The notes: generated by a model from the sequence alone, not told the origin. A stretch of DNA of 64,000 nucleotides from Eutypella sp. D-1 (GCA_023313575.1 JAJTTP010000006.1:2294001-2358000); one strand, 5' to 3'; shown: positions 13,130 through 26,906, numbered from the stretch's first letter. Made by a program: numbers and translations.

Positions 13130-13460
13130 CCTTTAATTACGTACCGAATTAACGCCGATAAAATACCGATAATATTTTTTAAAATATTATAATAAGAATC
13201 GAATTTACGTATTCCGGGGTTAAAACTTAACGTTTTATTTTTTAATTAAAAAAGTTAAACGAAAAGTTTTATAAAAAACGGTAAAAGAAAATTTATAACG
13301 TTAATAAATCCGTAATAAAACGGGGAAAATTATAAATAACGTTATTTAATTAGCGAAAAGTTACGGTTAAAAAATGAAAAACCGGCGGATTATATTATTT
13401 ATTAATAAGGTTACGGGGTATATAATAAAAATTTATAATTAAAAAAAACCGAAAATTAAA
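13130..13460 (+). repeat. Dispersed repeat X, copy 1
   Basis: Blocks such as GTATTCCGGGGTTAAA, CCGTAATAAAACGGGG and TATATTATTTATTAATAA occur in the same order and orientation at about 22390-22790. It is decayed and without a readable ORF. It may be the end of a longer element; the class is not identified. Confidence 0.5.
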
Positions 13461-15490
13461 TATAATAATAATGATAATGCTATATTTTACGTCTGGGTAG
13501 ACCATATTATCTAAGGCTATTTATATATAAGCCTATAGGCAGGGCTATACCTAAGTAGCTAGGTGCCGATATTATATAATGTATAGGACGGCTGGAATAA
13601 GTTTATCCGGGGATAGGCCGTATTAATATATTACGGTTAATATAAGGAATTCTTTATTAACTATTTACTTACGGTTATCCTTTTTTAAAGCTTTGCCATC
13701 TATTTCCGAATTTTCCGATTTTACCTTAGCTATTTTATTTATTACTTAAAGTGGATAATTTTAAAACTTATTATATTTTATTACGTACTTAATTTTTAAT
13801 CCGATATCGAATAAAGCCTGGCTTTATCGAGGAAGGTTAAAAAAGTAAAATGGTTTTTATAGCTAAAAAGTTAAATCGTTTCGTGGCCGGGCTAAACCAG
13901 AAAATAAAAGGTATTTTTTATAATATCGTAATTAAAAACGTAACCGGCGGTTTTTTTTTTCTATACCGGTAAAAATAAAACGCGTTATATTTAAAGCGTT
14001 AATAATATTCGGTAAAGTTATTATAACCTGATCGTTTTATAAAAAGGTAATATAATATTAAGCATAAGAAAAAAAGCTTAAAAAAAGTTTATATTTTTTT
14101 TAAATAATACGTTTAAAATAAATTAAAATTATAATACCGCCGGAGTTAAAGTATTAAACAGCTTTAAGCTTAATTTAAACGTTTATAACCTTATTATTAT
14201 CAATATTCTTATACCCCGGTACTTATTAAATAAAAAAATAAATAAGCATATACGGGAAACCGTTTTATAAACAGCTAAAAAATTAGCCTATAAATTATCG
14301 GACAGGTAACCGAATAAGTTTTAAATAATTACCGTATTATCGATATAAAAGTATAAACCCGTTACCGGGGGGTTAAAGTTATATTAATTTTTTTTTACTT
14401 ATTATACCGCTTTATACGCAGTTATTACTTTTTTATTAAAAATTTTTATTTAAATTAAAAGTTTATAAACGGCATAAAAAAGTTTACGTTTATTATTTTA
14501 ATAAAATATAAATCCTTAAGTTATACGGTCGACTTTTAAGCTATTAAAATAAATAATTAAATCCGGTAATAAAAAAAAGGATAACCATTTTTTATATATT
14601 TTAATGCTTTTATTTTTATTAAAAAAAAAGGTATAAATAGTAATGGTTAACGTTTTATAAAAAGGAATAAATACGGGCAAGCCGGGGCTATATCGGTAAG
14701 TTATAAACGCGTTAGCCATTTTTGTTTAAAATAAAATAAACAGGTAATTACGGGATAATCTTTATTTAACGTCCGAAAACGTACCGAATATTTTAATCTA
14801 ATTTATATAAGAAATATTTTTATTAATAATATCCCCGATTTTTTATAAAAGATAATGGTATAAATAATACGTTAAACAGGTAACGCGGTTTTAACGGCGA
14901 TTTTAAATAACTTATTTAATTTATTTATAAATAGGCCTATTTTAATATCGGCTAATTTAAACACGTTTTTAATTAAAAGGCGTTAAAATCTTAATTTCCA
15001 AGCTTTTACGGCGTAGATTATAATCGGTATTACGTAAATTTTAATAATTTTAACGGTTTTATTTAAAAAGGACTTATATATAACTTTATTAAAATATTAT
15101 ATATAATTAATTATTTATAACGCTTTATTACTTTATTTAATAACATATTCCTTAAAATTAAGTTATAAGTTAAAAAAGACGTTAAATTACCGGATTGCTT
15201 TTATTAAAACCTTAATTTCGAAAGCGTTACCGATAATAATAATTACGTTAATTTTAAAAGTTTTACTTTTATAAAAATATTTAAACTTATATTTTACTGG
15301 ATTAAAGGATAAAGCATTATTTTTTTTATTTAAATATATTTTTTATATCGGTGGTTAAAGCGGTAATTATATAAAAGGTTATCGGGTCGGTGCGTAAAAT
15401 AACGATATTATTTATATATTTAAACCTGGTATTAAGTATTAGTTTTTTTCGTAATACCGGTTTAATATATAATATAAAAAAAATAAAGGA
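13461..15490 (-). mobile_element. LINE copy D, Tad/I-type, decayed, RT to 3' end
   Basis: The simple-repeat tail starts at 13461, followed by the shared terminal block near 13490-13515. The - strand carries the RNase H region (about 14340-14570, colinear with copy C). At 15424-15407 it reads FKYINN and then IVILRTD, corresponding to RT FGYVDD-IVILRT with both Asp codons changed to Asn. Homology to copy A continues to about 15480. Further RT-like sequence ('ISFIFFILYI') lies just upstream on the - strand, so the copy may be longer than shown. Confidence 0.7.
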
Positions 15491-18400
15491 TATTAAAAAA
15501 TTTTAAAACATGTTATAAAATAAAGAAATAAGGTTAATAATAATATTTTTTATATATATAGCCGTTTATTAATCCGTTATAAAAAAATCCACCCATTATA
15601 CGAATTTTACATTTTATTTTTATTATTTTAAATAGAAAATAAAACGATTACGTAAAATAACGTTTTTACAGGTAAATGCTTATTTAACATCGTAAATAAC
15701 GTAAATAGTTAAGTCGATTATTAATTTTTTAAAAAAAGCGCCGAATTATTACGGGTAAAATCTTTTATAACATAATGTTTATATTATTATACGCTTAATT
15801 ATTAACTTTTTTAATTTTTTATTTAAATAAAAAAGTAATAATCTAAATTTTTATAACTTAAATTTAATAAAATCGGATTTGCTTATTTTTAAGAATATAA
15901 TAACTTTTATTATTTTAAAAACTTAAAAATAATAATTATAATAAAAGCACGTTTTATATAATATGCGTATTATTTTATTTATTACTGGTTAAATTAATTA
16001 TAATAATATAGCTATTAATCCGTTTTTATTAAATGCTATAAATAATATCCGTATATACGCATTTTCCGCTTCCGTTATTAATACCCGAAAGTTTTATAAA
16101 AAGTTAAAATAAGTTTATTACGCGCTTTTGTAATTAAGTTTATCCTAATTTTATAATTATAATAACTATTAAAAATTTATAATATCCCCGCCGGTAACTT
16201 AAAAAATTAATACTTTATTTCTATTTTTTATTAATAATAAACGGAAATTATTTTTAAGCTTATATTAACCGACGATTTTAAAAATATTTTTATCGTTTTT
16301 AATTTCGGTAATAAGTTTTTTTTAATATTATTTTTTAACTTAACGTATTATTTTCTTTTAAATTTTAATTAATTTTTAAATTTTTTCGGTATCGCCCGTT
16401 CGGTAAACGCGGCGTAAATAAGTAATAATTTTTTTATAATTTTCGTTTTATTCAATACTATCCCGACCGCGGTTATATTTTAATTTACCCGTAACTTTTA
16501 TAACCCGTTTTAATATTTTTAATAAATCGTTAATAAATGTTTTCGTTTTTATTTTAAATATCGGGTTCGTTTAAAAAAAATTTATTAAAGTTTTATTTTT
16601 AATATAAATATATTAATGAAAAAAAACATCCCCGGGTTTTCGAGGAAATTTAATTTAACGCATAAAAGTTTTTCAAAAAGGCTTACCGGTATTTAGGTTA
16701 TTATAATATAATAATCGGAGCCGGTATATAAAATATTATTAACCGTTACCGTTACCCGTAAAACGTTTAATAAAACCAAATTTAATATATTATTTATTAT
16801 ATAAATAAAAGCTTTTAAGTTAAAAACATTTAATAATTATGCTTTTATTTATTCCGTTACTTTAATACTTAATTTTTTATAACGGCGATAACTTAATTAT
16901 TACGTTTAATATATTACATTAAAGTTTTTTTTAATATATCGCTTATTATACGATTTTTAATTTTTAAAGAACGTAAAAAGCAAGTAAAGGTTTATTTAAT
17001 CGATATAAATATTAACCGCTTTAACGTTATTAATTTTTATTACGTATACGTTTAATAATATAAAAGGTTAAAGTTACGTAATTTATAAATTAAAGTTTTT
17101 TCGGACGTATATAAATATTTATAACGTTTATAAAATTTAATTTTCCGTAAAAGAAAAAACGTTATATTTTAAATAAGTTTTAATTAATTTTTTATTATTT
17201 ACCGTTTTAATTTATACTTATAATTTTTATATTAATACGATATCGGTTTTAACCTTAATTATTATATTTAAAGTAATATTATATATTACCGGTCCTTTCC
17301 GAACGTTTATTTAAATAATACGTAAACATTTTCCTTATCCATAAACGTTACGCCGTAAATAATGATTTATAGTTTTTATTAATTTTTAAGTTTTTTTTAT
17401 TTTATAAACCGGGGTAAACGCGGGTTTTAAAAAATGTTATTAATTCGGACCGTAAATTTATTATATTTATTTTCCTTAATATTTATTTAATAAAAATTAT
17501 TTTCCGTATCCCGGAAATAAATACAGCCGTATCATATTATTAATTTTTATCCCGGTAAAAAGCTATTTTTTCGTTACGTTATAAGCTTTTCCGCCGTCCG
17601 TATAAATTTTTTTAAATTATAACTAAATTTTAAGCCTTTTATTTTATTTTTACCTTTATTATCCGATTCGGATTTATACTCGGATTAACCGATATTTAAA
17701 TACTAATCCTTTTAATCGGTATTTATCGGGTCGTCGTTTATAAAATATAATAAAAAATAGGATTTTAATCGTTATAAAAAAAGTGGTTAAAGTTAAAGTT
17801 AAGGTTAAAATGTTTTAAGCCTTAGGGTTAAAGTGGTAATAATTACTTTAAATCCTTTAAGTATTTACGTAAATGCCTCGGGAAACCTTTAAACCCGTTA
17901 AGCCGTTAAAACTTAATCTTTTATTAAAGCTGTTATTTATATAATTTTTAAATATTATCGTTTACTTAACTGCTTAATAAATAAAAAGTAAATACGGGTA
18001 AATTTAATAATTTATTTATTTTTTTAATAAATCGGGTAAAACACGATAAATCGTTATAAATATAAAGGCTTTTATAGTTAAAGTATTTAGTATAAATTTA
18101 ATATATTCCCGGGTCGTTATAAACTTCCCGGTTATATCGTTTACATTTTTCGAGCTTATTATAATTACGTCCGTTATAAAAATCCAGATAACGGTTATAT
18201 TATATAATTTTCCGAGTTTCTTTTTATAATTTAGCCGGTTTAAAATCGAAAACTTTAAAACTTTTAACTTTACGGGGGAAAATTATTACTTATTTTTAAA
18301 CCGTAAATCCGGGCACGAAATGGTTAATTTTATAAAAATTAAGAAATTTTAAACCGGTTTACGTAATAATTTTATATTAAATAAATTTATCGATTAATTT

Positions 18401-19854
18401 CGATCCATTACCGGTATAAAAATTTTCGAATACTTTTTATAAAATATATAAAAATTATTATTTAAATTTTTTAAAACGTATACCTATTTTATTTAAAACG
18501 GTAAAACGGTTTTATATATATTAACGGGTTATTTCGTTTTTAATAATAAAAGCTTAGCTTATCCTAATTTTTTACGCCTTTATAATCTCCGTTAAATTAA
18601 GGTTTAAAAGTTTTACCATAGCCATTTTAACATCTATTAGCTTAAGGTCTGCCTATTTATAGTTATTTTTTAACTTAAAAAAAAGGCGGCAGTTTAAATA
18701 CTGTCCGGGGTTTTTTTTAATCTGGACTTTTTAACCAGGGGGGGTAAGGCTATTTTCGTTTCCGCCTAATACGTTAATTATTATTACTGCTTTTAATGTT
18801 ATCGCGTTTTTTGCGATTAAATTAAAATATAATTTTTTTTATTAGCCCCGCCGTTACCGTTACGCTTATATACGATATTCTCGGCGCCGGTTAAATTAAT
18901 TAAACGGGCCGTATTAATCTGCCGTCATTATTATTAATTAAAACCTTAACCGGTAACTTTTATCGGGGGGTATTAATAAAAAGGGTAAAGGGTAAAGCAT
19001 GTTAAAATTAAGCAAGGCCATTAAGTTTTTATATTCCATATCTTTTAATATTAATAATATTAATTATATTAATGGTAATAATAACGTAACCGGCAGATTC
19101 GGGGTTTAGGTTATTAATAATTTTAATTACTATTTTTTTTACCACCTTACGGGTTATTACGGCTTATATTATATATGCCTTTATATCGTATTTTTTAAAA
19201 CCAGTGTTTAAATAAGCCGATAAAGTAAATAATACGTTAAACTTTACTTTTATTATTATTTTTTTTTCTCCCGTAATATACGGATTAAAAAAAATATAAA
19301 ATCGTTTAACGTATTTTTCGGGGTTTTTAAAATAAAAAAAACCGGCTTTAAAAATTTATTAATTTTATATTTTTTAAACTAAGTTTTAAATTTATATATG
19401 CCCGTACCAGCTTTTTTATTAAAAGCGGGCGTAGGCGCGGGTTATAATAATATTACCGTTATAAAGACGGTATTATAAATACAAATAGTTATCGCGGGTA
19501 TTTCGGGGGTAAAACGCTTAATACTTTACCGCGAAAAGGTTTAAAATTAAAAAAGCAACGGTTTTATTATTTATAATATTTACGGGTATACTTAATTTAA
19601 AAGCATAAAATAAATAAAGCTTACGATATAAAGGTTTTATATATAAATGGAAATTTTAATAATAATTAAAATAAAAAAAGTAAAAGGAAAAATGATGTTG
19701 CCGAAAACTAAATAAAAAACGTAAACGGGGCCGGTAACGTTAGGATAAAAAACATAAATAAAGTTAATAAAATTAAAAAAAGTTAAAATTATTAATAAAG
19801 AAAAACGTTTAAATATAACGGCCGGTTTATTCCTAACTTATAATTTAAATAAGG

Positions 19855-20740
19855 GTTTATATTAGTAAAAGTGTTAAAGGATTTAAGTAATAAACAGTTA
19901 CGTTTAATAATAATAAAAGGAAAGGCGTTTTAAGTAATTAAGTTATATTATAAATTAATAAGTTTAAAAACTATTTAAGAAAAAGGTAATAAATATAGCT
20001 ATATATTATTTATATCTTCTGTTCCTAATACCGGAATATGATGTTAGATGGTAGATCATTAGGATAACTGGCTATCCCAGCTATCCTGGCTATCCTTCTT
20101 GTCACGTGATCCTGAATGTGGCTGACCCACTGTGGCTGGGTTTCCTGGAAGCCTCGTTCATTTTAATAAGATCGTAATTCGTTATTGGTTGGCCCCACTT
20201 GGCCTTTTATGACCTGACCAGGTTATAATATTAAAGCCCGGTAAACGCGTTTAAACGTAAAAGGTTAAATAATTACGTAAATAATAATACGGTAAATATT
20301 TAATAAAAAAAGATTTAATATTTTTATTATATTAAAAAAAATACCGGAATATTAAATACGTGTTATGGCCTGACTAGGCCAAGTGGGGGCTGGTAACCCT
20401 ATTCGTTGGCGGTACTGCCGGAAGAATAAAAACATAAGCCAGCCACACCTAATAAGCCATAAAAAAAGCCACACATGGGTCCGTCATGATCTATGGATTT
20501 AAAAGGTATTAGTTAAATTTATCACGATTTAAGGATCTAATATAACCATATATTCTAATGTTAAGGATAAAGGATATAAATAATATATAACTACGTTTAT
20601 TACCTTTTTTTTAAATAATCTTTAAGCTTACCAGTTTATAATATAACTTAATTACTTAAAGCACCTTTTTTTTACTATCATTAAACGTAACTACTTATTG
20701 CTTAAAACCTTAACACTCCTGCTAATATAAACCTCTCGAC
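19855..20740. repeat. Inverted repeat with about 170-bp arms
   Basis: The left arm (about 19855-20025) is the reverse complement of the right arm (about 20575-20740). For example, TTAAGTAATTAAGTTATATTA on the left corresponds to TAATATAACTTAATTACTTA on the right. The interior is less AT-rich and holds the MITE-like element at 20191-20390. This is the layout of a small non-autonomous DNA transposon or of two opposed copies. No transposase is visible. Confidence 0.55.
20191..20390. mobile_element. MITE-like element nested in the inverted repeat
   Basis: CCCCACTTGGCCTTTTATGA at 20193 and TTATGGCCTGACTAGGCCAA at 20363 form imperfect terminal inverted repeats around about 140 bp of AT-rich sequence. 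The length is about 0.2 kb and there is no coding capacity. The assignment rests only on the inverted ends. Confidence 0.4.
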
Positions 20741-22389
20741 TGGACTAATAGTTAGGAATAGACCAGCCGTTATAATACGGTTATATAAAACGTATTTATT
20801 ACCGAAAAAATAACATTAATTACCGATAAAATTACGATAAAAACCGGCGTATTTATATAAAAAAAAGTATAAAAACTGCCGATTACGTAACGGTTATTAT
20901 TTATGTTTTAATAAAAGTATTTAAATTAATATAAAAATTTAAATTTTAAATAAATAAATTAAAGTATTAAATTTATATATTTTATACGTACGTAAAAAGG
21001 TTAATAAACGTTATAAAAGCTTTTAAAATTAACGCAAGGACGGTAAAAGCTAAGATGTTAATAATAAATAACGAACCGCCGAAAAATATATTAAAAACGG
21101 TTAATAAATTATTAACGGACGTAAGAAATATATTTTAAGCACCGGGTAATATAAAAGCCGGACCGGGAAAAAAAATAATAAAACGATTAATTGCCGAAAA
21201 AGTATTAATACCGGGGTTAAAAAAAACGTTACCGAAAATTATATATTAAAAAATGTTAATTATAAACGTATTTTAAAAAGCCTGTTAATAATTATACGAA
21301 ATTATAATAAACGTATAAATAAAATAAAACCCGATAATAATTATTTTATAAATATTTACCGTATAATAAACGGGATTATATTTAAAATAAAAAAATAAGC
21401 TTTTTGTTATAATATTTCTTTTTAATTTAATTTTAAATTATTAATAAAAGGTATTAATTAATCTTTTAACTTAATATTAAAAAAAACATTATTTAAAAAA
21501 TTATAAATAAAATCCGTTTAATTATAAAAAAGCCGGGCGTTAATAAAATAGTAATAAATTTCGGTTTATAATATTAAATTATTATTCTTTTTAATTTAAA
21601 TCGGTAATTAATAAATATTTAATTATTAGTAATAAACTGAAAATTTATTAATAAATATTTAATTATTAATAATAAACCGAAAATTTATTAATTAATATTT
21701 AAATGTAAAAGTATTAAATTAACGGAATAATTAAATTTTTAAAATAACGATCCGGTCCTGTTTAATATTATTAAACCCGAAAATTACGCGGCTTTTATTT
21801 TCGTAAACGGCCCGGAATCTGAAATAAATTTATTTTAAAACATAAAGTTACCGATTAATATTTATAAAAACATTAATTAAAACTTTTTTATATTAAATAT
21901 TAAAGTTTTATAAATAGCTTATAATAAATAAAGTATTTATGAAATGGAAAAAAATAATTTATATAACCTTTTTTAAAGCTATAAAAATTTAATAATAATT
22001 AATCGGTAAATAATCGACGCGATAATACCGAAAGTAATTTATAAATAAATATTTTTTTCGGTTATATATGTAAAAAAGTACGTTTTTAATTTTCCAGTTT
22101 TTTTAATATAATAACGGCATTAAATATTTAAATAAAAATATAATATAACGAAAATACGGTTTATTAAAAAGCCGATCGTTATTAAAAAGTACCCCGGGTA
22201 TATAATAATTTCGTTAGTTATAACTTTTATTAAAAAGATATTTATTTATAAAGAATTATTATAACGTTATATCGGAAAAAAATTATTAAAAAGTTAGCGA
22301 AATAAATTAATAAAAATTAATATTTAAAATAATAATAAAAAGGTTATAAAATAATTAAAGGATAAACGGCCGTAAATAAATAATAAAAT

Positions 22390-22790
22390 ATTAATAATAT
22401 AATAATTAAAAGTAAAAAAAAAATACCGATTAAATACCGAAAAAAAGCTCCGTTTAAAATAACGCGTAATAAAACTTAATACTTAAATAATAAAGTATTA
22501 AAAAAGGGCGTATTCCGGGGCTTAAATTTAATACTTTATTTTTTAATTATAAAAAGAAATTAAAAGAAATTAAAAATTAATACTTTTTAATTAAAAAGGT
22601 TAAATAAAAATATTAAAAAAAGCGGTAAAAGAAATTCGTAACGTAAAAAAACCCGTAATAAAACGGGGAGAATAAAAATAATATTAACCGATCGGTAAAA
22701 GGCCGAAAATAAAACAGTAAAAAAACGGCAAACTATATTATTTATTAATAAAATCGTAAAACATAAACAAAACTGGCGGTATTAAAATAA
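22390..22790 (+). repeat. Dispersed repeat X, copy 2
   Basis: Colinear with 13130-13460 through shared blocks (GTATTCCGGGGCTTAAA, CCCGTAATAAAACGGGG, TATATTATTTATTAATAA). No readable ORF. A short AATAAAATT/AATAAAATA run follows at about 22795-22840. Confidence 0.5.
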
Positions 22791-23079
22791 ACAATATTAA
22801 TAAAATTAATAAAATTAATAAAATAAATAAAATAAAATAAGCTGTAATAAGTTATAAAGGATAAATAAAATAAATAAAATCGATATAATGGATTTTATAA
22901 ATTTTATAAATAAATTTAATAAAATAGGTATAAATAACTTTATTATATTTTTAATCTTAATTTAAGCTATTATAGCTCCGTTTAAAACCGTGCTTTTTTA
23001 TTAGTTAATAAAAGCGGGTTAATAATAAGTACATAAGATATATTAAACGGAGCGGAGGTGGGCTGAGTTAACTGAGGTA

Positions 23080-23247
23080 AGTTAATACGGCCTTTTCTTT
23101 TAAGAAATAAGCTTACTCCAGCCGTCCTATATATTATACATTATCGGCACCCAACTAGTTAGGTGTAGCCCTGCCTGTAGGCTTGCATGTAGTTAGCCCT
23201 AGATAGTATGGTCCACCCGGACGTAAAATACATCATCATCATCATCA
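23080..23247 (+). mobile_element. LINE copy E, short 3' fragment at the gene boundary
   Basis: It carries the family terminal region (CTTACTCCAGCCGTCC, then TGGTCCACCCGGACGTAAAA) and an (ATC)n tail ending at 23247. It has few A/T substitutions, which suggests a recent or RIP-spared insertion. It lies only about 60 bp from the stop codon of the flavin monooxygenase, marking the edge between repeat block and gene cluster. Confidence 0.75.
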
Positions 23248-23310
23248 ATTTAATTTTACCGTACATCTACATGACCCCAACTACAATCTTTGTGAAACAA
23301 GCCTAAACAC

Positions 23311-25240
23311 CTATGCCTTCTCAGCTACCCCCTTCTTTGACAGATACTCGTCCACGAAGCCATTAAAATCATGAGGATGGTAAGGGCTAAACATCTCGGA
23401 TAGAGGGTTCGACTTGCGCCTACTGTTTAGACCCAGGTCCGCGAAGATGCTATCGATATACTGCATCTTGGTTAATGGTTGTTCATTGATGAAGCAGGAG
23501 ACGCTTACCGGGAGGAAGTCATAAAGAGAGTATGTGTGCTTCTGGCCCTGGTTCAGATACCTCTTACGTGTCCACGTATTCCACAAGGACACTTCTTTCG
23601 CCATCGTGTCTACGTCGGGCAAGTCGATCTCGCCTATGAGATATAAGATGGCCCAGAGCGACTGGACCTCGGAAACTAGTGGTGTCTGAATGGTGTGGAT
23701 TTGTCCCAGGATAGCGAGCGATCGATCTCCTTTTGCCGCCATAGATAGAGGAACGACGCGACGGTACAGGTTCCACCTCTTTTGAAGTGCCGGGTCGAGT
23801 GGTTTCGGGTACTGTAGCTTCGGGGGCTTGGAAAGGAATGGAAGTCGTTCATCGACGACTTTGTCAGCCACCCTATAGTAGCTCTCCCAGTCTATGCCCT
23901 TCCTCTCTAGGGAGTGGCCTGGTTTCCCATCATAAGCAGGAAGGCCTATCATGGCCTTATGCTCCTCGTCGAACAGGGCAAAATGGTCCCCCCAACCAGT
24001 GCACATGACCAAGTAATCAGCATCGATACTTGTCCCTGAACCAAGACTGATATGCCTTTCCTTTATGGTGTCGATCATATCCCGACGTATTGTCAGGTTG
24101 GGACTGTGCAGAGTCGACCAGAAGTCAGGTAGAGTGACCACCCCCAGACCTGAATGCGACCAGAAAACACTAAAAACCTTTGTAAGCGCCATGCATATAT
24201 AACATGTCTCGAGCACGTACCCTTGCCGCTCAATCTCTGGTTTGAGCAAAGACACGTGATCACCGTCCCCGTAACCAGCATGGACACCGCTGATGTAATC
24301 AAGGAAGTCCCAGAACCGACCGACGCACCATCGGCCAACACATGTTCTCTGCAGCAACTTGTAGCAGGGACCCCGAGTGTTCAAAATCGAAGGGCTGAGG
24401 TGTGTCATGAGACGCGTGGAGGCGAAAGCAATCGTATTAACAATGTTCAACACGCGAAACGGCAAGATTGAAAGCGGCCCGGCGCCCTCCTGGCGGATTA
24501 ACCAAGTCACTTTTTTGCCCATTCTTAGAAGCAGGTATACCGCATCGTACGCTGACTTAGCCGCACCGACAACGACAACTTCTTGGACAGTCTCGTTACC
24601 AAGTTCCTTGTAATATTTGCCGAGGTCACGCGAGTGAATTATCGGCATAGCGCTCCCTGTCACGTCCAGTTCTGGCATGACCGGGATCGATGTGACTCCT
24701 GTGGCAACTAAGAGTTTTTCCGTCTCGATTACTTCCTCCGAGTCCCTGAGGGACAAGCGCCAGCCCCCGACCCACTGTTTGGCATCTGTCACAAAGGTGT
24801 TGAACCTTATACGGCGCAACAGATCATGGTCTTCGGCGTACTTTTGCATATAATCATGGATCATGTCCCCGGTCACTTTAGGGTCCTTTGGGTTGCCACC
24901 ATTCGGTGGCATTGGTGTGTCCGAGTAGTTGAAGAGCTGGTCGACGTCTTAGAAACTCGCCTTGACTGTGGTTCCAGGGTTTCAACTTACGCCTAGCCTG
25001 ACCTGGGCCACAAGGTTGGGATATAGTCGGTCCTTGCTCCATACTCCGCCAACAGTGTTGTCAGAGTCGATGATGAGTAGGTTCGCCGCCGGCCGTAGGC
25101 GGAGATAAGTTCTGGCGGCCACGAGCCCATACCATCCTGTTGAGACACTCGGCAGCTGCACTTGGCATCGTTGGGAGAATAGATAGCTTACCTGCACCGA
25201 TGATGGCCACATCGACCTTGGTTGTTTCGTTTGAAGTCAT
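23311..25240 (-). CDS. FMO-type FAD-dependent monooxygenase (cluster tailoring enzyme)
   Basis: Three exons (25240-25192, 25136-24991, 24936-23311; introns GTAAGC and GTAAGT, both ending CAG) give a 606-residue protein. The start at 25240 puts a flavin-binding Rossmann motif GAGWYG at residues 15-20, then GGVWSKDRLYPNL and LFNYSDTPMP, typical of fungal FMO-like monooxygenases. A second nucleotide-binding motif, GAAKSA (residues 189-194), should bind NADPH. Such enzymes insert one oxygen atom from O2, by epoxidation, hydroxylation or Baeyer-Villiger chemistry. This sequence does not say which. It lies beside an AscI-like gene and an HR-PKS; similar enzymes (from memory, DEP2/DEP4 of the depudecin cluster) oxidise polyketide olefins. 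A LINE tail lies about 60 bp past the stop. The gene looks intact. Confidence 0.93.
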
Positions 25241-26906
25241 CGTGAAGGACAGGCGTTGTGCGTTAACTCAGAAGCCTGGCTGGCGCTACAGGAAGCTGCT
25301 GTGTTTGGAGGATTATGTCAACTGGGATCCCAAGACACACGGCTACTGCCCCCTTTTTACCAAGAAGGGGAGCATTGCTTACCCCAAAACAAACACACGA
25401 GAAAAGCTACACCGGCTACGGCAAGCTATACCGGCAAGCTACACCGTTGTTCTTCTCTCCACCTTCACACCATGGTGCGATCACCAGTCCATTCGAGCTA
25501 AGAAAGGGAGCCACGTCGTCATCTGCAGATAGAGAACGATATCGGGCCCGCGAGAAGTCGAGGGCTTCACAGGTGCGTGCTCTTGTGACTATAGTTTATT
25601 TGCTCAATAACCCATGGCTCCTGACAACGCCCCCCTGACCGGGACGGCACCTTCGTTCGTACACGTGTACAACATATTACCGAGTAGGTGTGCAGGTTTT
25701 CCCCTCCATGTACATTCCTTGGAGCAGATTTACTCTGGCCGCCATTGCCATCGAGCTACTAAGTATAGTGGATAAGTTCAATGTCTATACTATATATGTA
25801 CGCAGTAAATGTAAAGTGTTTGCGCTAACGACCCATGTTACTTGTCCAATGGCTTGGGTGCTCGATATCCTTGGGTTATAGCGCGCCAAGCGCTCCGTAC
25901 ATCTGGTCCCCGGGATGAGGGCTTGTGATCCTTGGCTGCCTTGGCGCATTTTCTTTCGGCTCCTACCTACCAAGTAGGCGGAATGGCGTCAAGAAAACAC
26001 TGCAGTCTCCCCACTCTGATGCTACGTATTTTGTTGTATGAGGGTATACGGAGTACGATTACCGCTACGTAGGGAGCGGTTAACGCAAGCGATGGTGGAG
26101 TTTCATGCACCAGAGTGGCTCATAACAACTACCTAGGTAGGCATTCTTCCTTCGCCAGTCATCTTGGCCTTCACCTAAGGTCTACTCCAATGCACGCACG
26201 GAGAAAAACGGCATTCACCTAGGTGTAATCGGCAAGGTTGCATCAGGCTATATCTATGGATACTCATGTATGTGAAGTATGTGGAGGCTACCGGAATAGC
26301 TGACCAGCTGAGTGGCTGGCTTCTTCCAGCGCAGCACCAGTGCAGCAACAGTGCAGCAGTGCCGGCTCTACGGGGGAATCCACACCTCTAACTTTACCTG
26401 CCCCCGGGGCCATCCCCGCTGCTGCCCCCGCTGGACAAAATTTCCAAGGTTGCAATGCTCTGGCATTAAAATGGGGTGATGGAACTGTGGAATCATGAAT
26501 GAGCAGGGCAGGGTCGGGCCCGAAACGCACCCAACCCACCATCACCTGCTTATTGCCACCAACCTGGGAGGTAGGACAGTACGTAGTTATCACCCTGTTA
26601 CGTAGGATTTAAAAACTAAAGTTGTGGGTTAGAAATTATGAAGCAAGTGATAGCGAACGTTGTTCTGTCGTATTGGTCTACTTCGTACGTACAATCTTTG
26701 ACTAGCTAAGCGCTCCCTGTGAAATCCCTTCTCAAAAAAGAAAAAAGGCCAGGATTACGCGACCACCCCCACAAATGCCCCCAAACGCTCATACATCTAT
26801 TCGGTCCAGTTCCGAATCCATTCTTCTAGCGCGAGATGATTAACGGTATCCTGGGACCCGAGTAAGTGTGGTTCCACCACCCTGGGGCCCTGGGCCTTTG
26901 CTCGGT
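25241..26906. other. Intergenic region between FMO and terpene-cyclase-like gene
   Basis: It contains the FMO promoter and the 3' side of the next gene. The short ORFs here have no recognisable domain. ACCTAGGT palindromes occur near 26130-26145 and 26216-26225. Nothing else is supported. Confidence 0.6.

Larger units (their letters stand above)
1..23247. repeat. AT-rich, RIP-degraded repeat block with no intact gene
   Basis: The whole stretch is strongly AT-rich by eye, rich in TpA and full of stop codons in all frames. It ends sharply about 60 bp before the first real gene. Readable relics inside it (LINE RNase H and RT, gypsy RT) show Asp codons turned into Asn codons, as expected from C:G to T:A change by RIP. 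The parts that can be named are listed separately. The remaining stretches (about 8250-9680, 11320-13130, 15500-19850 and 20740-22390) contain only further decayed sequence in which I recognise no family. The short ORFs in this block have low-complexity Ile/Lys/Tyr/Leu composition and are not genes. Confidence 0.9.

Noticed and set aside
25140..25532. 130-codon + strand ORF
   Set aside because: Overlaps the 5' exons of the FMO on the other strand and shows no domain.
26288..26593. 101-codon - strand ORF
   Set aside because: Low-complexity Ala/Gly/Cys content, no domain and no splice continuation.
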